NCBI GenBank assembly: GCA_023078555.1
Contig: CM041198.1
Span: forward strand, 11,351,874-11,415,873
DNA: 64,000 nt
Source: Ulva prolifera
Taxonomy: Eukaryota; Chlorophyta; Ulvophyceae; Ulvales; Ulvaceae
Direction: 5' to 3'
Below are positions 48,193 to 60,430 of this stretch, piece by piece. The notes beneath the pieces were generated by a model, which saw only the letters and a program-made list of their open reading frames with translations, had not been told where the DNA came from and did no database searches. A program made the translations under genes and the position numbers. How positions within the stretch are numbered: the stretch's first letter is position 1; the number at the start of each line of letters is the position of its first letter.

Positions 48193-51100
48193 GTACCACA
48201 GCTTTTACGGTAAATCATTGCAACACGTGGGCTGCTGCAATGCCTCTCCTGTTTTGCACATCTTCAAGCGTGTAAAGACTGCTTGTTTCAGCAACCACAG
48301 ACAGTTTGGGTTGCTAAGCCGATGAGGCCTGGCTGCACTACAGGCCAGGTGCTTCACGTCAGCATAGCAATTGGTCCAGTGTGGCGCATAATTGGTGGCT
48401 CGAGCTGTCAAGAGGACCAGCGCATCACTGTTTACTTAATTCGCAGCGGGCTGCATTTGCTCGGTAGGTGTGCAATTCGCCTCATAGCTTAACGCATTAG
48501 TATTAAGGGGGATCCTCCATCCGGTCTTGTATAAACCAGAAGCTTGGGGTCTTCCAGCAAGTATTTGATTGCCGGTTCTGAAAGCTTCGCCTGGTTGCTG
48601 TAATGATTGTCCCTGCCTGATTCTGAAACTGAGGACTAGAGTACAAGACACAGGGTGCATCTTGTGGTGTGGCTTTCATGGTTATAGTAGTGACTTGACA
48701 TGTATCAGATGCCACTCACTGATGGTCATGCTACTGTTAAAAGTAGCAAAAGTGTGGTTATGAATTTGAGCTGCTCGATGCTGGCTACGTGTTGCGATGC
48801 TATGCTGCACTTCGGAAGGACTGCTGAGTTGTGCACGAGGGTAGTTGCACTTTGAAGGGTTTTGGTGCTGCAGCTGCAAAGTTCAGATTGGGGCATCGTC
48901 GCAAAGAAAGAACATGATGCAGCAGGCTGGAACAAAGCTGCTTCCCTTCAATATTGAAACGTAGATATGCAATTACTTTGCTCCGTCCTGGAATAGATGC
49001 TGCTTATGCTTTGTACCTGCAGCCGCTGATTCCTCAGGGATGTACATATGCTCCTGTGCCCAACTTACACGACCATCTGCATAGGACAGCCTCGACACAC
49101 TGAAATGAACAAGGTTTGAGAGCAATGCTGTGATGACTGAAGACATTTCTGAAGAGGCCATTACGCGCACGCGCCGTGACAGAGCCGTCTTCATATAGCT
49201 ACGTCTTTGTAGTATACGTTTCCTGGGGCCTTGCAACAGCGTTGGCCTCGGCGTCCTGAGGGTCTTCCTACATCCGACAATAGCCCACATGTACACCATT
49301 CCCGAGTCCGTCATCCAAAGCATTCATTAGCTGCTATGGAATCCCAGGCCTGTGCGTGGCTACAAACATCAGCAGGACTCAAGATGGTCATCTCAAACAT
49401 CCTGCAGATGCGAGCTGTAGCTGTAGCTACTGGATGTGCAAGAGAAACCTTCACAGTGCACGATTTCAGCTGACTAAGCCACACTGATCACTCCTCACAT
49501 ACACAGTCTTGTCGAAATGCCGACAACAGTTTAGAACTTGCTAGAACACACACACCTAGGTCACACGTCGAACCCTGACCAGGGCTGGCTTGAAGCATTG
49601 TGTGACATCCGGCAGCCTGAGGGTGTGCCAGATATCTATCAGTGCATTCAGAAGGAACGCATGCAACGCCACATACATCACGATACCAGTACATGCATCG
49701 GCGCCCGCGGCCGAGTCGGAGTATGGCATCTACAAAGTCTGGGTCGCCCTGCACATGAAGCTTCCATGATCATCCCGAGGCCTGCAGCATCTATGTTGAA
49801 TCTGAAGCAGCCTAGGGATATGTTGGGGGATGACGTTCACGATTTCAATAGGGTGCCCCATTGTCTGTGCTGTTCTCGTGTTCCTGTTGGATCGTTTACT
49901 GAACCACCACCTGCTCACCAGTAATAGACCGATCGATTGATTTAACGGCTTTAGTGGCATTCAAGCTGTTAAGAGCGTCTTGGATCGCATCTACGGTACC
50001 CGCCTGTTGGGCATGCACTCACCGAAACACGCTAGACACGGTCGACATGCCAGCCCGTTTATTTCCGAGGACACACGGTATGCAACCTATAACATCATTT
50101 GATATTTCTGCACGTGGTGGGGTGCAATTGCCAGCCCACAAGAGTCGATCACGAAGCACCGAAGTCGAGTAAAAGGGCCCGTGATAAAGGGTCCAAAAAG
50201 CGTCACGGGCGCCTGTCACGGGCGAAGTCGTTCTTGTAGTGCATATGCGGGGCTTCAATCTTTGGCTGGCATCACCGGCCGGGCTGTGGTACGTGCTCGT
50301 ACCCGGCCTAGTGCCATGACCTGGAGGACGCGATCCTGCCGGACTGAGTTGTGAGTGCGGTTGTAGTGTTCGTGTGTGTGTGAGTGTATGTTGGTGTTGA
50401 TTCGGATGAGATTCGGTTTCAGTGTTTGCTTTCTCCCGTTCACTCTTTTGTAAGTGCCATGACTGCGTCAGTGGATTTGCGTGTGAATTCCTGGCAACGG
50501 CTCGATGCCCGGCCTCTGTTCTTTGTGACTACGTACATACAAGAACGGCTTCGTGCCGGAACGTGATCTGGTTGCCTGGTGGACCCCAGGTCAGCGCAAC
50601 CATATGCATGTGCTCTAGATCTGGGGAGCACGTTCCCGCGGCCGGCCGCGGAAACTGCCTTGACCTCGCAGCTTAAGCTACGGTCTCCGAAGCAATCGGA
50701 TTGCCTGCGTTCCGGACGGCAAGGTGCTCGATGCTGGACTCTGCCGGGTCTCGCCCATCGAACTAGTACTGTTCTGGGAGACTTCCCTGAACTTCCCTCT
50801 CTGGGGGAGCTGCATTCCGGGATTGTTCAGAGGCTCTCGCTCTTCCGTGGCAAAGCGCGTAAAACTGAGCGTGTTTCGAGCTCACAATTCTGGCCATTTC
50901 AGCATGGCGTACCGAAATTCCTATAGTAGATACGAGCAACAGCCCCTGCAGGCCCCGCGATGCTGGAGTTAATCCACCGGTACCTGCAGGTACCTGCAGT
51001 TATGGGCCATGTTATCAGCTGCAAATTTCAGCTGCAGATGCATACGTTTAAACAAATTTGAGTTAGCTATATGTAGGCGAAACATCGGACTACGCATTCG

Positions 51101-51455
51101 AAGCCATCATGCAACTTTAAATTCGTGGGACTGCACGCTGCTCCAAAATTTGCAGGCTTTGCATATCAATGGCTACATCGACATCATAGTTGGCGTGAGA
51201 CAGCCGTGGATGAATTCAGTTGGCAACATCGACGTCCAGTCTTCTAGTCTAGTATTCTAGTCTTGTGACTGCACGTGCACGTGATCATGATGCATCGCCG
51301 CAAAGTTCAAGGCCTGACAAAGCTGTGAAGTCCTTCTTTCGAAATATTGTCACCGGTTTGCAACAAGTGTGTGATCGCGCTGTCCTGGAATATCGTTTCC
51401 CCGAGGCCGGAGCTCGACGACCGTCGACAGATCTGCATCTCGAGCTCGCTTCAAC
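48193..51455. other. SMC1 3' flank and unassigned DNA
   Basis: A TGTAAA word at about 48270 could serve as an algal-type poly(A) signal for SMC1. Otherwise no gene is supported, apart from a LINE fragment at 50.25-50.54 kb. An open plus frame at 51265-51470 lacks an ATG until 51456 and is probably the 5' UTR of the SYCP2-like gene. Confidence 0.45.
50250..50540 (+). mobile_element. LINE 3' end fragment carrying a 143-bp insertion
   Basis: It encodes the last residues of the LINE C-terminal domain (GLQSLAGITGRAVVRARTR, PSAMT) and then the shared 3' terminus (GATGCCCGGCCTC, CTTTGTGACTACGTACATAC). It is 5'-truncated. Relative to the copy at 24.9 kb it contains 143 extra bases flanked by a perfect 11-bp repeat, AGTGCCATGAC, at 50310-50320 and 50453-50463. 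Confidence 0.85.
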
Positions 51456-54400
51456 GATGCACGCGTGGGAGGTGTGTGTTTACAAAAGCTCCAACAGCGC
51501 CTTGAACTCAAGAGTGATCTATGATGTGGGAGCGCTGTGCCCGATAATCTGCTGTACAAGATGCACGTGTACATATCGCATTTGGCGATGCGGCAGGCCG
51601 GCGCCTATGGCTATGCTTGACAATTCAAGCCTAGGCACAAGCAAATCGTCTGTGTTACGACACGAGCGCCCAAGCGTTGTGATGTTATGCTGTACACGGG
51701 TGTGTATTCTAATAAATATTGTATTGATACATGGTCGTCCTTCCCACTTAAGTCCTTCCCACTTCAGCAAGATTGAATACATATGCCATGACGATCTAGA
51801 TCTCGAGCATTGTTACGTATACAGAAGAGTGGACGGTGACAGACAATCACAACAAAAGATTTCGAGCATAAATCGTGACACTGGTAATATGAGCGACTGT
51901 TTATATCCACCTGCAGCTCACAATCGTTATCGTTTGTTGCCATGATGAACTTCACTAGTACCGTGAAAATGCAGGCTAGAGATGGACATGGCTACAGTTA
52001 TAGTATACTTCCAATTGCACACACAGAGTAGCAGTGCTCCATTGGGCGAATGCCGTCAATCATGTTTGATAGTGCAGTGGTAGTAGCTTACGACATCTGC
52101 AGTGCACCACATCATGATGGTACCTGTATACCTTCTAGTAGGCCTGCAATCATGATGCGGAGCGCAGCTAGCGCAGGCGTGTGATGTGCACATGTGTCCG
52201 GTGGCGAATTCATCTTAGCTGCAGCTGCACTAGTTCACTACCAGCTTCAAGCTCAAGGCTGGTATACACCAGATTGATCAACCGTGAATCTAGCTCTGTG
52301 CTTTCAGGTCATCTTGAAGGAGGTGTGGCAGGAATCATCCAAATTGCCAAGTAAGAGTGCAGCCAGCCTGGAGCGTTTGGCAGCGTTGTTACCCAAAGTA
52401 GACACATCTTGTGGAGAGGGTATCTGGATGATCACAAAAAAGAGCGATGTCATCAAAGCTCTAGACATCTGGAGCAACTGCTTTGAAAGTCTAGCACTCG
52501 AATTTCAAGCTGAGACTGGTGAATGCTCTCCGATCAATTGGAACACACAGTGATCTAGGAGACAGACTTAGGAGACACAAGCTGTTGCATGCGTTGACCA
52601 TGGCGATATGCCCATATGCCCTGGACCATAGCTAACTTTCATGCTTGAATGTACATACTATGGATGGCAATGATCACCCAGATCTCGACGCGTGTGCCGA
52701 GAGTGATTATTCGAGCCATGCTATGCAATGATTACATTTTACATCTAGGTCACATTGAGTCTCACCACTGGCAAGTGAAAGCTTTTAGCTGGAGCTGCGC
52801 ATGCTCAGATCGTTTCAAGTCATACGCAGACCGACATGCTGAGCTTTCAAAGTTGTGAATCTGCGCAGGAGGTCAACTACGGTCCACCTGCTTCACAATT
52901 GTCTGCGGTTTGCCACGGCTCATTGTGTGTCCCAACAAGACATCCAGCCAGGCAGTAGTCAATGGCTTTTCCAAAGCAATAACATTGGGGATCTCGATGT
53001 GTGTCAAGCTGGTCAACGATTCTCTGACTGTGACCGGCTCTAATCTGCAGTACATCTCCGCGGTGGCGCAGGTGTGAGCTAGCAGCTGTATGGACCACTT
53101 TATGCTCACACGGGCATATGCTACATAGATTTGATCATGGCTGGACATGGTAACAGACTGTTGCTGCATCAATGTGTACATCATCATGGGCCCCCTGCAG
53201 GTCACAAGATCATTCGCTGAAGATTTTTGCGTCCTGTGGAAAGAAGATCTGGGCAAATTTTTGATTCCGCAGCTCCTCGACATGGCTCTAAACTTGACGC
53301 TTGCAGCTGGTGTGCCTTGACATCAATTGAATGCATCATGTTAACTTGACCCTTGCAGCTGGTTCGAAACAGTTCATTATGATCACATCGCATCGCAATG
53401 CACATGCCAGTTTTCCCAAGGATTTGATCTATCATAACAGGACAACTTGACATCACCCTCCCCAGCCCCGTGGACCTGGCTACACTGTTGTCGTCGTCCC
53501 CTTGAGCTTGGAGACCGCATTCCCCATGAAGATCATCTCAAAATTACATGTGAATGGAGGCAATGTCAACATGCACATATGTCACAAATAAAACCCATCT
53601 TCACCATACCCACATAGATACATGAGTCATCTCCATGCAGGCCAGGAGGGAGTTGATGATGCAATGGATATGCATCGTATCGGTGTTGTCAGTTTCTGCT
53701 CTGGCCTTCTTTGCCACCTTGTCACTCGCTGTCAAGCTAATCAGAAAGTTGTCCAAAAACAAGAGAAATTTATAGATTTGATGCGGGAGGTCCTTCCGGC
53801 AATTCCTGCCTTGGATGTTCAATTGGAGATGCTAGAAGTCCTCTTTCGGGTCTACCGCAACTCGCGCTGCATGTCTTTCGGCGATCTTGGAAGTACATGC
53901 CTAGCTTCTGTGAAAGGCAAGCTTGACAGCCTTATTGTAGCGAAAGGCCAGAAGCTAAATTTGACCAGACGACTTGTTGACATAGTGGTTGCATTCAATG
54001 CTTCACAATCCAAAGTGCCATCTCTGTGTCGCAGCGAGCTCGTATTGCCAGTCACAAAGGCATATTTGAAGTCTATGGACGCTACAACAGCAATCTCTAA
54101 GCACTTTGACAGCATCGCTCTGAGCCCGAGTAGCATTGCACTAATGATGGAGTATGAACTTGGTGACGGGCTTCAAGATGATTGGCTTGTGATTCCCACT
54201 TCTGCGTTGAAAGATTCATCAACAAGTGCAGTACATGGGAGTAAGGTCAAACAGGTATGTCTCCAACTAGCTCTCTGCGAGAGATCATCAGCCCACGGTC
54301 TGAGAAGGTATCTTGAGTTTGCAGGTGGACCTTTCAGCGACTATCCCAGCAGCTTTCAATCGCAACACCGCAGCCCAAGAGCTCCTGGGAGCAATGACAC

Positions 54401-57400
54401 AAAAATGCTTCGACATCATCCTGTGCCTAGAGATGATGCCTGTCTCTGCGCAAAAGCTCCAGGGATTTATTGAAGCGGTAGTTGGCGTCCATAATGATCA
54501 GCAACACAAGGATGAACACGTCTCATGTGTACAGGTGACCATCGAAAGCGGTAGCTCGAGCTCCAGGATGTTGCAATCTTGAACAATGCTCAGGATGTCA
54601 TGGCTGCTTGACTTATGCCTGCTCCAGATACCTTTGATTTGTGCAGGTCCATGCCGATGCTGCGCAACGTTCTCTTAAGCCAAGTGCTGCAGCTGTATGT
54701 CCACATGGTTACCGAAGACTCAGTATCACAAAAGTTCCAGTACATCAGCCGCTGAAGTTTCAGCATCTTCCCAAAAACCACCACGTTGAAGATATCACAG
54801 AAACGAAGCGCCTGACTGGGGCTTCAGTCACAACAAAATCTGCAGGTCGTGACCTTGACGTCACGCGATCAGCAACCCTTGCTACAGGTAACTGTACCTG
54901 TTACCATGATCACACTTCGTTCCCACTAAGCACTGCCCAGTTGCATCATACCTGAGTTATGCAGCAATGAACCTAAAATAGTTTGTGACAGCCAGCCGTT
55001 GAAACGCCTCATATTACAAGAACAGAGACTCTGGTCAAGCAGAAACAAGCACTATGTCTCCACTCTAATCTTGGGTTTCCAACATGCAGACGACAACACA
55101 ATCCCTGTGAGATGCGGAGAAGAGGCAGCCAAAACCAAGGAGCCTGATACTGCATGTCACACAGACCTCACTTCCGTTGAGTATGACGGCAATAATTTGT
55201 CGAAATTACGCAGTGCGCTTGCACATGGCTTTGCAGAACAGTGCTCATCAGAGCTTCATCTTGACATAAGCAAGGGCATACATCCAGGACATGACCTTAC
55301 ACGGTGTGCAACTTCTGATACAGCAGGCCCTGGAGCCTCGTCTGTGCTGTGCAGTGTGCACCGGAGAAAAACGCTGTTGGTCGCAATGGTCTACAGGATT
55401 CCCTGTAGAGCGGACAGAGAAAATGGAAGAGAGATCGAAGACAAAAGTCATGCAGTCAGTCAACATCAGCCGTCCAAACATACGCAGGAGGTATGCATCC
55501 GTGATAAGTGCGACTGTTTGGCCGTGGGAGCTTCATCTGGAAGACGTTGCGTGATACCGACTTCCCTGGCTTAAGAATTCAATCACAGAGCAAATGGGCA
55601 TGGCAGTAGGAAGAGATCAGCGTAGAAGGGTGGAAGCTCATGAACTCAATAGCTCCAAGCTTTTGACCAAGTACTGATGATGGTCATGTTTGTAGCCACT
55701 GTTCGTTCGCCGCAGAAGGCAGGAGCAATCAGATGGCGTGATGGTTGATCCGAACATGCATCCTGGAGCAAGGGATGCTATTGAGGTAGAATCAGCATCG
55801 AAGAAGTCTGCAGCAAGGCCGCCATCTAGGCGAGAAATAAAATCAAATGGGAATTCGTATGTCGACTCGCGCTGCAAAGCATCACCCCATGGCGAGCAGA
55901 AGCTACCTGATTGGGTGCACCCATCCGTGCGTGGACACAAGGAACAGACTGCTGCATGTGACATGTATCCAGGACACCCTACTGGCGACCGGCCAAAGAA
56001 ATGCAGCGGTATTGCTTCTGGTCAATTCAAATTGGTGGATTTGATAGTTTTCCTGCATCATCAGAAATCATAGAGCAGTTTTGATGTACAGGGCGCGCCC
56101 CACGACGTGCAGCACGTCGCCAGATTGATTACAGGGATAGCCTTGATGATGGCTCAGCAGACGAGGCCTCAGACCCTATTTCCGATGCGACATTTCAGAT
56201 ACCACATGCGCAGGCTTCCAAAAGGAAGCTGATAGGTTCCTTGAAGGCACCTCCAGGGACAGGCCAGGGCTCCAGTGCTCATCACAAAGAGGATAGCAGT
56301 GTAAAGAAGATGGTATCGGTTGTTTCCTTGTCGGATCGACACCAGCTAGGGAAACCTAGTAGGCAGAAGAGCGCTGATGGAGTCATCAGTCAAACGCATT
56401 TGGATGCTCTGGAATGTAGAAACACGAAACAACTGCTTGCTGGTACGTCCTGCCTTGCACCCACGGGAAAGCGCGGTTGCACCTTGGACCTCCGCATCTA
56501 CATGCCAAGATGCACATAGGGACAAGCTTTCCAATCAACAAGCCAGATACATTAGAAATCAAGCAAGCAAGAGTGGCTGCACAACGCGAAAAGGTTGCAT
56601 ATGCACTGCCACCAAGCTCCAGGAAGCAAGCAAGGCATAAAGAGGTTATCCACAGGCGAGAATCCAAAATGATTTCAAACGCACGCGATGGATTGCCACC
56701 TATTCATGGCAACGCTGTGGTGCCATCCCCTCTGGACTCGCTCAAGCCGTTGACCTCTGACTGGAACCCTCATTCGTTGCCACGCGAGCAGCCGCTTCAA
56801 ACTGACAGGCAGAGGCTGCTTTCGATCCCTGCGTACGTTCCCAAACCCACCAAATCTATTCCACCATGTTGGAACTCCTGCCGGAGTTCAGCCTGGCCAT
56901 GTCGTGCTTGAGAGTGATCACTTGCAATTGCACTCGCTAGTGCCTGCATTACTTCAAATCTGTCAGACTTGAGCGTGTTCTGTATGTCATCATGTGATTG
57001 ACTCTCTCTGGCGCCTATAGACTTGCAGGTGCACTTCCCCCAGCCGGTGGTATTTGTCCGATGTTCGAGCACGATACGACCAAGTTCCAGATGAACATGC
57101 CACCGATGACAGGACCGGATGTCCAGGTGCGGTCTTCACAAGGAGAGTTCGTTGTTGCAGATAGTGACTGCATTTGCAATGGGTACCGTGTCTGAAAAAA
57201 TTCATCCTGGGACAACCATCGATGTGTCCATGATGCGCCATGGAATCGAGTTAAAGTTACCATGTTCCACATGCAGCTGGATAAGCCTCAGCCTGCAGTC
57301 AGCCTGCAACCTTATCTAGACGCCCGTGAAGACGATAGATACAGACCGCAGCATGACAAGGAGCATACTTACCAGTGCGGCGTGCTGTTGTCAAAAGAAC

Positions 57401-58395
57401 CCCGGATTACCACTAAACGGGCAAAGGTCATGATGAAAGGGCCAGCGTCTGTTTCAACAAAGCATCCTGTGGTGCCGGCTAAGCGCCAGCGCAATGACAT
57501 GGACAGCCACACAGATGACGCCTCCCAGCAAGCTCAAGAGCAGCAACTAATGATCATGCGCATGATGAATGCAATGATACAAAATGAGGATGATGAAGAC
57601 GACCAGAACATGCTCCAGCTCCAAGCGGCAATGTCTAAGCTCATGAAGACGAAAGTGCGGACACAATGACAATGCTGCATGCAATCGCCTGCTTTCTCCT
57701 GATCAGGATATATAATTGTCTGCACGGCATCGATGTTGTGTCGTGCAGGAGAAACGCAAGAAACAACAGAATAAAAAAGCCATTCAGACCAGTAGACAGA
57801 AAGTGGAAGATTTGCTATCCAATGCCATTGAACAGTATACACAAGAAGAGGCACAACTAGAACAAAGTATCGGATCAAAGCTTGCTGATTCCACTCGACA
57901 GTTGTCAGGTATGTTCCATGCGCAAGCCTGCGTCGTCCATGAATCCGATTTTTGCAAGTCATATTGCGACCCTGTTGTGTCCCGACGACAAAGTTTATCG
58001 TGGTGCAGACTTATGGAGTGTCATGAGAGACATGCACTCGCAGCACTTGGCTTCTCTGGCCACCAAGTGGCAGCAATATCAAGCCGTTGGTCAAAAACTG
58101 CATGAAGATCATCACCAAAGCTTGGAGATCCTGGCAGACATGAAATCCAGGTACATTGCGTACATATTGCATGTGAGAGCACACTGTTGCACGAGGCACG
58201 GGAACAGTTGTATCTACTCTGAGCAATAAGCTGTCACGTTCCTGCAGATGGAATAGTACCCTAGCATCCCTGACAGAAGAGGCAGAGGCAGAGATGCAGC
58301 ACCTCGAAGCAGATATATTCAAGGCGAGAAAACAACGTTCACGCAGACAGGATCCTGCATCCATGGGAAAGCTCTTGTCTGCTCTCATGCATTAA
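51456..58395 (+). CDS. SYCP2/Red1-like meiotic chromosome-axis protein
   Basis: Sixteen exons keep phase: 51456-51470 (MHAWE, tentative), 52308-52518, 52869-53071, 53201-53309, 53641-54254, 54325-54534, 54647-54887, 55090-55490, 55723-56008, 56092-56442, 56520-56832, 57029-57126, 57299-57654, 57749-57908, 58009-58150 and 58248-58395 (TAA), about 1285 aa. Residues about 10-320 are helical-repeat-like (MREVLPAIPALDVQLEMLEV). Residues about 333-440 look like the SPT16-like domain that follows in SYCP2: HFDSIALSPSSIALMMEYEL, DDWLVIPTSAL, then CFDIILCLEMMPVSAQKLQG. About 455-1020 is polar, basic and probably disordered (PRRAARR). About 1080-1285 is coiled coil (MNAMIQNEDDEDDQNM, SRQKVEDLLSNAIEQYTQEE, TEEAEAEMQHLEAD). 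That order (ARM-like, SPT16-like, linker, C-terminal coil) is the SYCP2/Red1 plan. By family knowledge it would form axis filaments in meiotic prophase. Gene structure is strong; identity rests on domain order and weak local similarity. Confidence 0.68.
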
Positions 58396-59742
58396 ATCAA
58401 GAAGCACAGTGATCAAGCAGCCATACAGAAGTTAAAGGAGGGCCATAATTTGCGGGCCAATTGTTTACATAAGGAAAGAACCAATAATATCTTCAGTGTA
58501 TTTATGGGAAAGAGAGCGTTGTCAATCCAGGTAGTGCGAAGAGCGGCAAAAGCGCTTAATCGTTTCTCACGGGGTGAATGTTGGCATTGGACAATGAATG
58601 ATTGACCAGTCTCTGAATTGAAAAGGCACACTCTCACCAGAACAGGACTGCATGCAAACCCCAGTCAAACTATCGCACCCAAAAGACACGGCAGAAGTGA
58701 GGCAGCATCGATAGCCCTGAGAACGCTGAACTGCTTCTTCGCGATCTATCCCTGGGCCTCCCCCCCCCCCCCCCCCCCCCCCAAACCCACATCTTCAGTG
58801 ACTTCACACATTCACACACACATTTTCAAAGTGTGTGCCCAGCCGTTGCAAAGCTCATGGCCCTACACTTCCTTGCCCAGATTCAAGACTATCTGATTAT
58901 TCGCCGCAGCAACGCCGCTCTTTCCCAGAGAAGTCTCGAAGTCTGTGATCACCTGTAAGCACGTGCAGACGGGCAAAGCTGCTGCATAGATCACAGTCAA
59001 TCATGTCATGCACGTCCCAATGGATGAGAATCATGCAGTGGACGTGCTTACATTTCTCCTCTGGTCTCCACACAGCCTGCACATCAGGTTGAAGCATTCC
59101 TGGCCGCGGCTGCAATGAAGTTCGTCGCCCCTCCTCCAGTGCCACGAGTGCTTTGAATGACCTCCTCCCAAGGGGACCGCGTTCAGGTCCTTTGGGCAGA
59201 GCTTCAGGCGGCTATGAGCTGTGAGCACGGCACCAAGCAGGTATCTACTGGATTGCTCTGCGATGTCGTCACATCACGATGGCTGTGTATGGCAGCCCAC
59301 CATCATGTGACACCTCGCGCTATGCCAACAACAGCCTCTGCTTTAGTCTGGATCACCACGGCTGCAACTCGGCAAACCATTTGGCACGCAAATGTCAACA
59401 TGGATCCAGCCTTTGTGCACAAGTTACTTACAGACGTGATAAACAAAATGTCCGCGACATTATCACATACTCAGACGCCATGCGTACCTTGTGTGCGCGG
59501 CCTGCCTGTCGTTGGCCGGTGCCCGCAGCCTCCATGGCTGCCTTAGAAGCAACCATGATTGGATGTCCATGCTGATGACGGGGTCGAGCAGCAGCGGTAT
59601 AGGAAATTCCAGAAGCTTCCGTGGTTGGCTCTGCCACCTGCATGCAATTTAGACTGTAGGTAGACAGCCGGCAAAGCAGGCGCGCCCGGATCCGAAGGCC
59701 AGCGAGAGAAGGTGAACAGGGATGCGTCAGGCGGCCTGCCGC
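58396..59742. other. no supported gene; C23 tract
   Basis: An uninterrupted run of 23 cytosines lies at 58760-58782. Open plus frames at 59157-59575 have no recognisable domain. Confidence 0.4.
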
Positions 59743-60430
59743 TCAGGCCGGATGGCCAGTGAGTGGCAAGCTGTTGAGGAACGCAAATGCTGCCAGGCCG
59801 ACACCCCCATACATCTTGTGCGACAGCGGGACCAGGGTGAACGCCCCGACACCAGAGCGGCCGTATTTGTCGCGCTTGCGCCGGTCAGCTACCTCCGCAG
59901 CGCCGCGGTGCAGACGTTCGAGCCCACCAGCGGGTGAGTGACACACACGTCACCGATCACTGGCGTCCCCGGCACAACGCAAGTATGCCGCCACGCTGCA
60001 CGCCCTTGGGCGACCGGGGGAGGGCGCACGGTGGGGCGCCTGGCCCGGAGCAGTCTACAGATATGTGCCGCGGGTCGGCGAGTGTCCGCTGGCGTGCGTG
60101 GGGGATCCCTTGCATCTTGAGCGGGACCAGCCGAAGCCGGAGCGGCCGGGGGTCCCATGCCAATTCAATGTCGCCCGAGGACGTGACAGCAACCGCGTAA
60201 GCGGTGGGAGAGGGAGCACATGTGCCAAGAAAGGTTGTGGGCACGGCCGAGGCAGAGGAGGCTGTGGGATTGGGCTGGGCGGGAGGGCGGGCGGGGATCT
60301 GACGCGGCCACGCGTGGCTGTGTGTGCGTGCGGGTTTGCACGCGCTGGTGCACGTAATACAAGGACAAAGGCGACAAGGCAGGTTGCACCACAAAGGCAG
60401 CGAGCAGCTGCAGGAAAGATTCAGCAACTC
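59743..60430 (-). mobile_element. relic of a second LINE family (C-terminal domain)
   Basis: On the minus strand, two frames carry VIGDVCVTHPLVGSN (about 59960) and then DRRKRDKYGRSG with FTLVPLSHKMYGGVGLAA (about 59770-59870). This is the same kind of C-terminal domain as in the LINE at 24.9 kb (G-D-V, then N/H-P, then K-R-x-x-Y, then F-x-P-L-S), but the sequence is clearly different, so it is another family. The frames are broken and no reverse transcriptase is attached. The stretch is GC-rich. Confidence 0.6.

Noticed and set aside
50255-50443. Minus frame over the LINE fragment
   Set aside because: It is antisense to a recognisable LINE 3' end on the plus strand.
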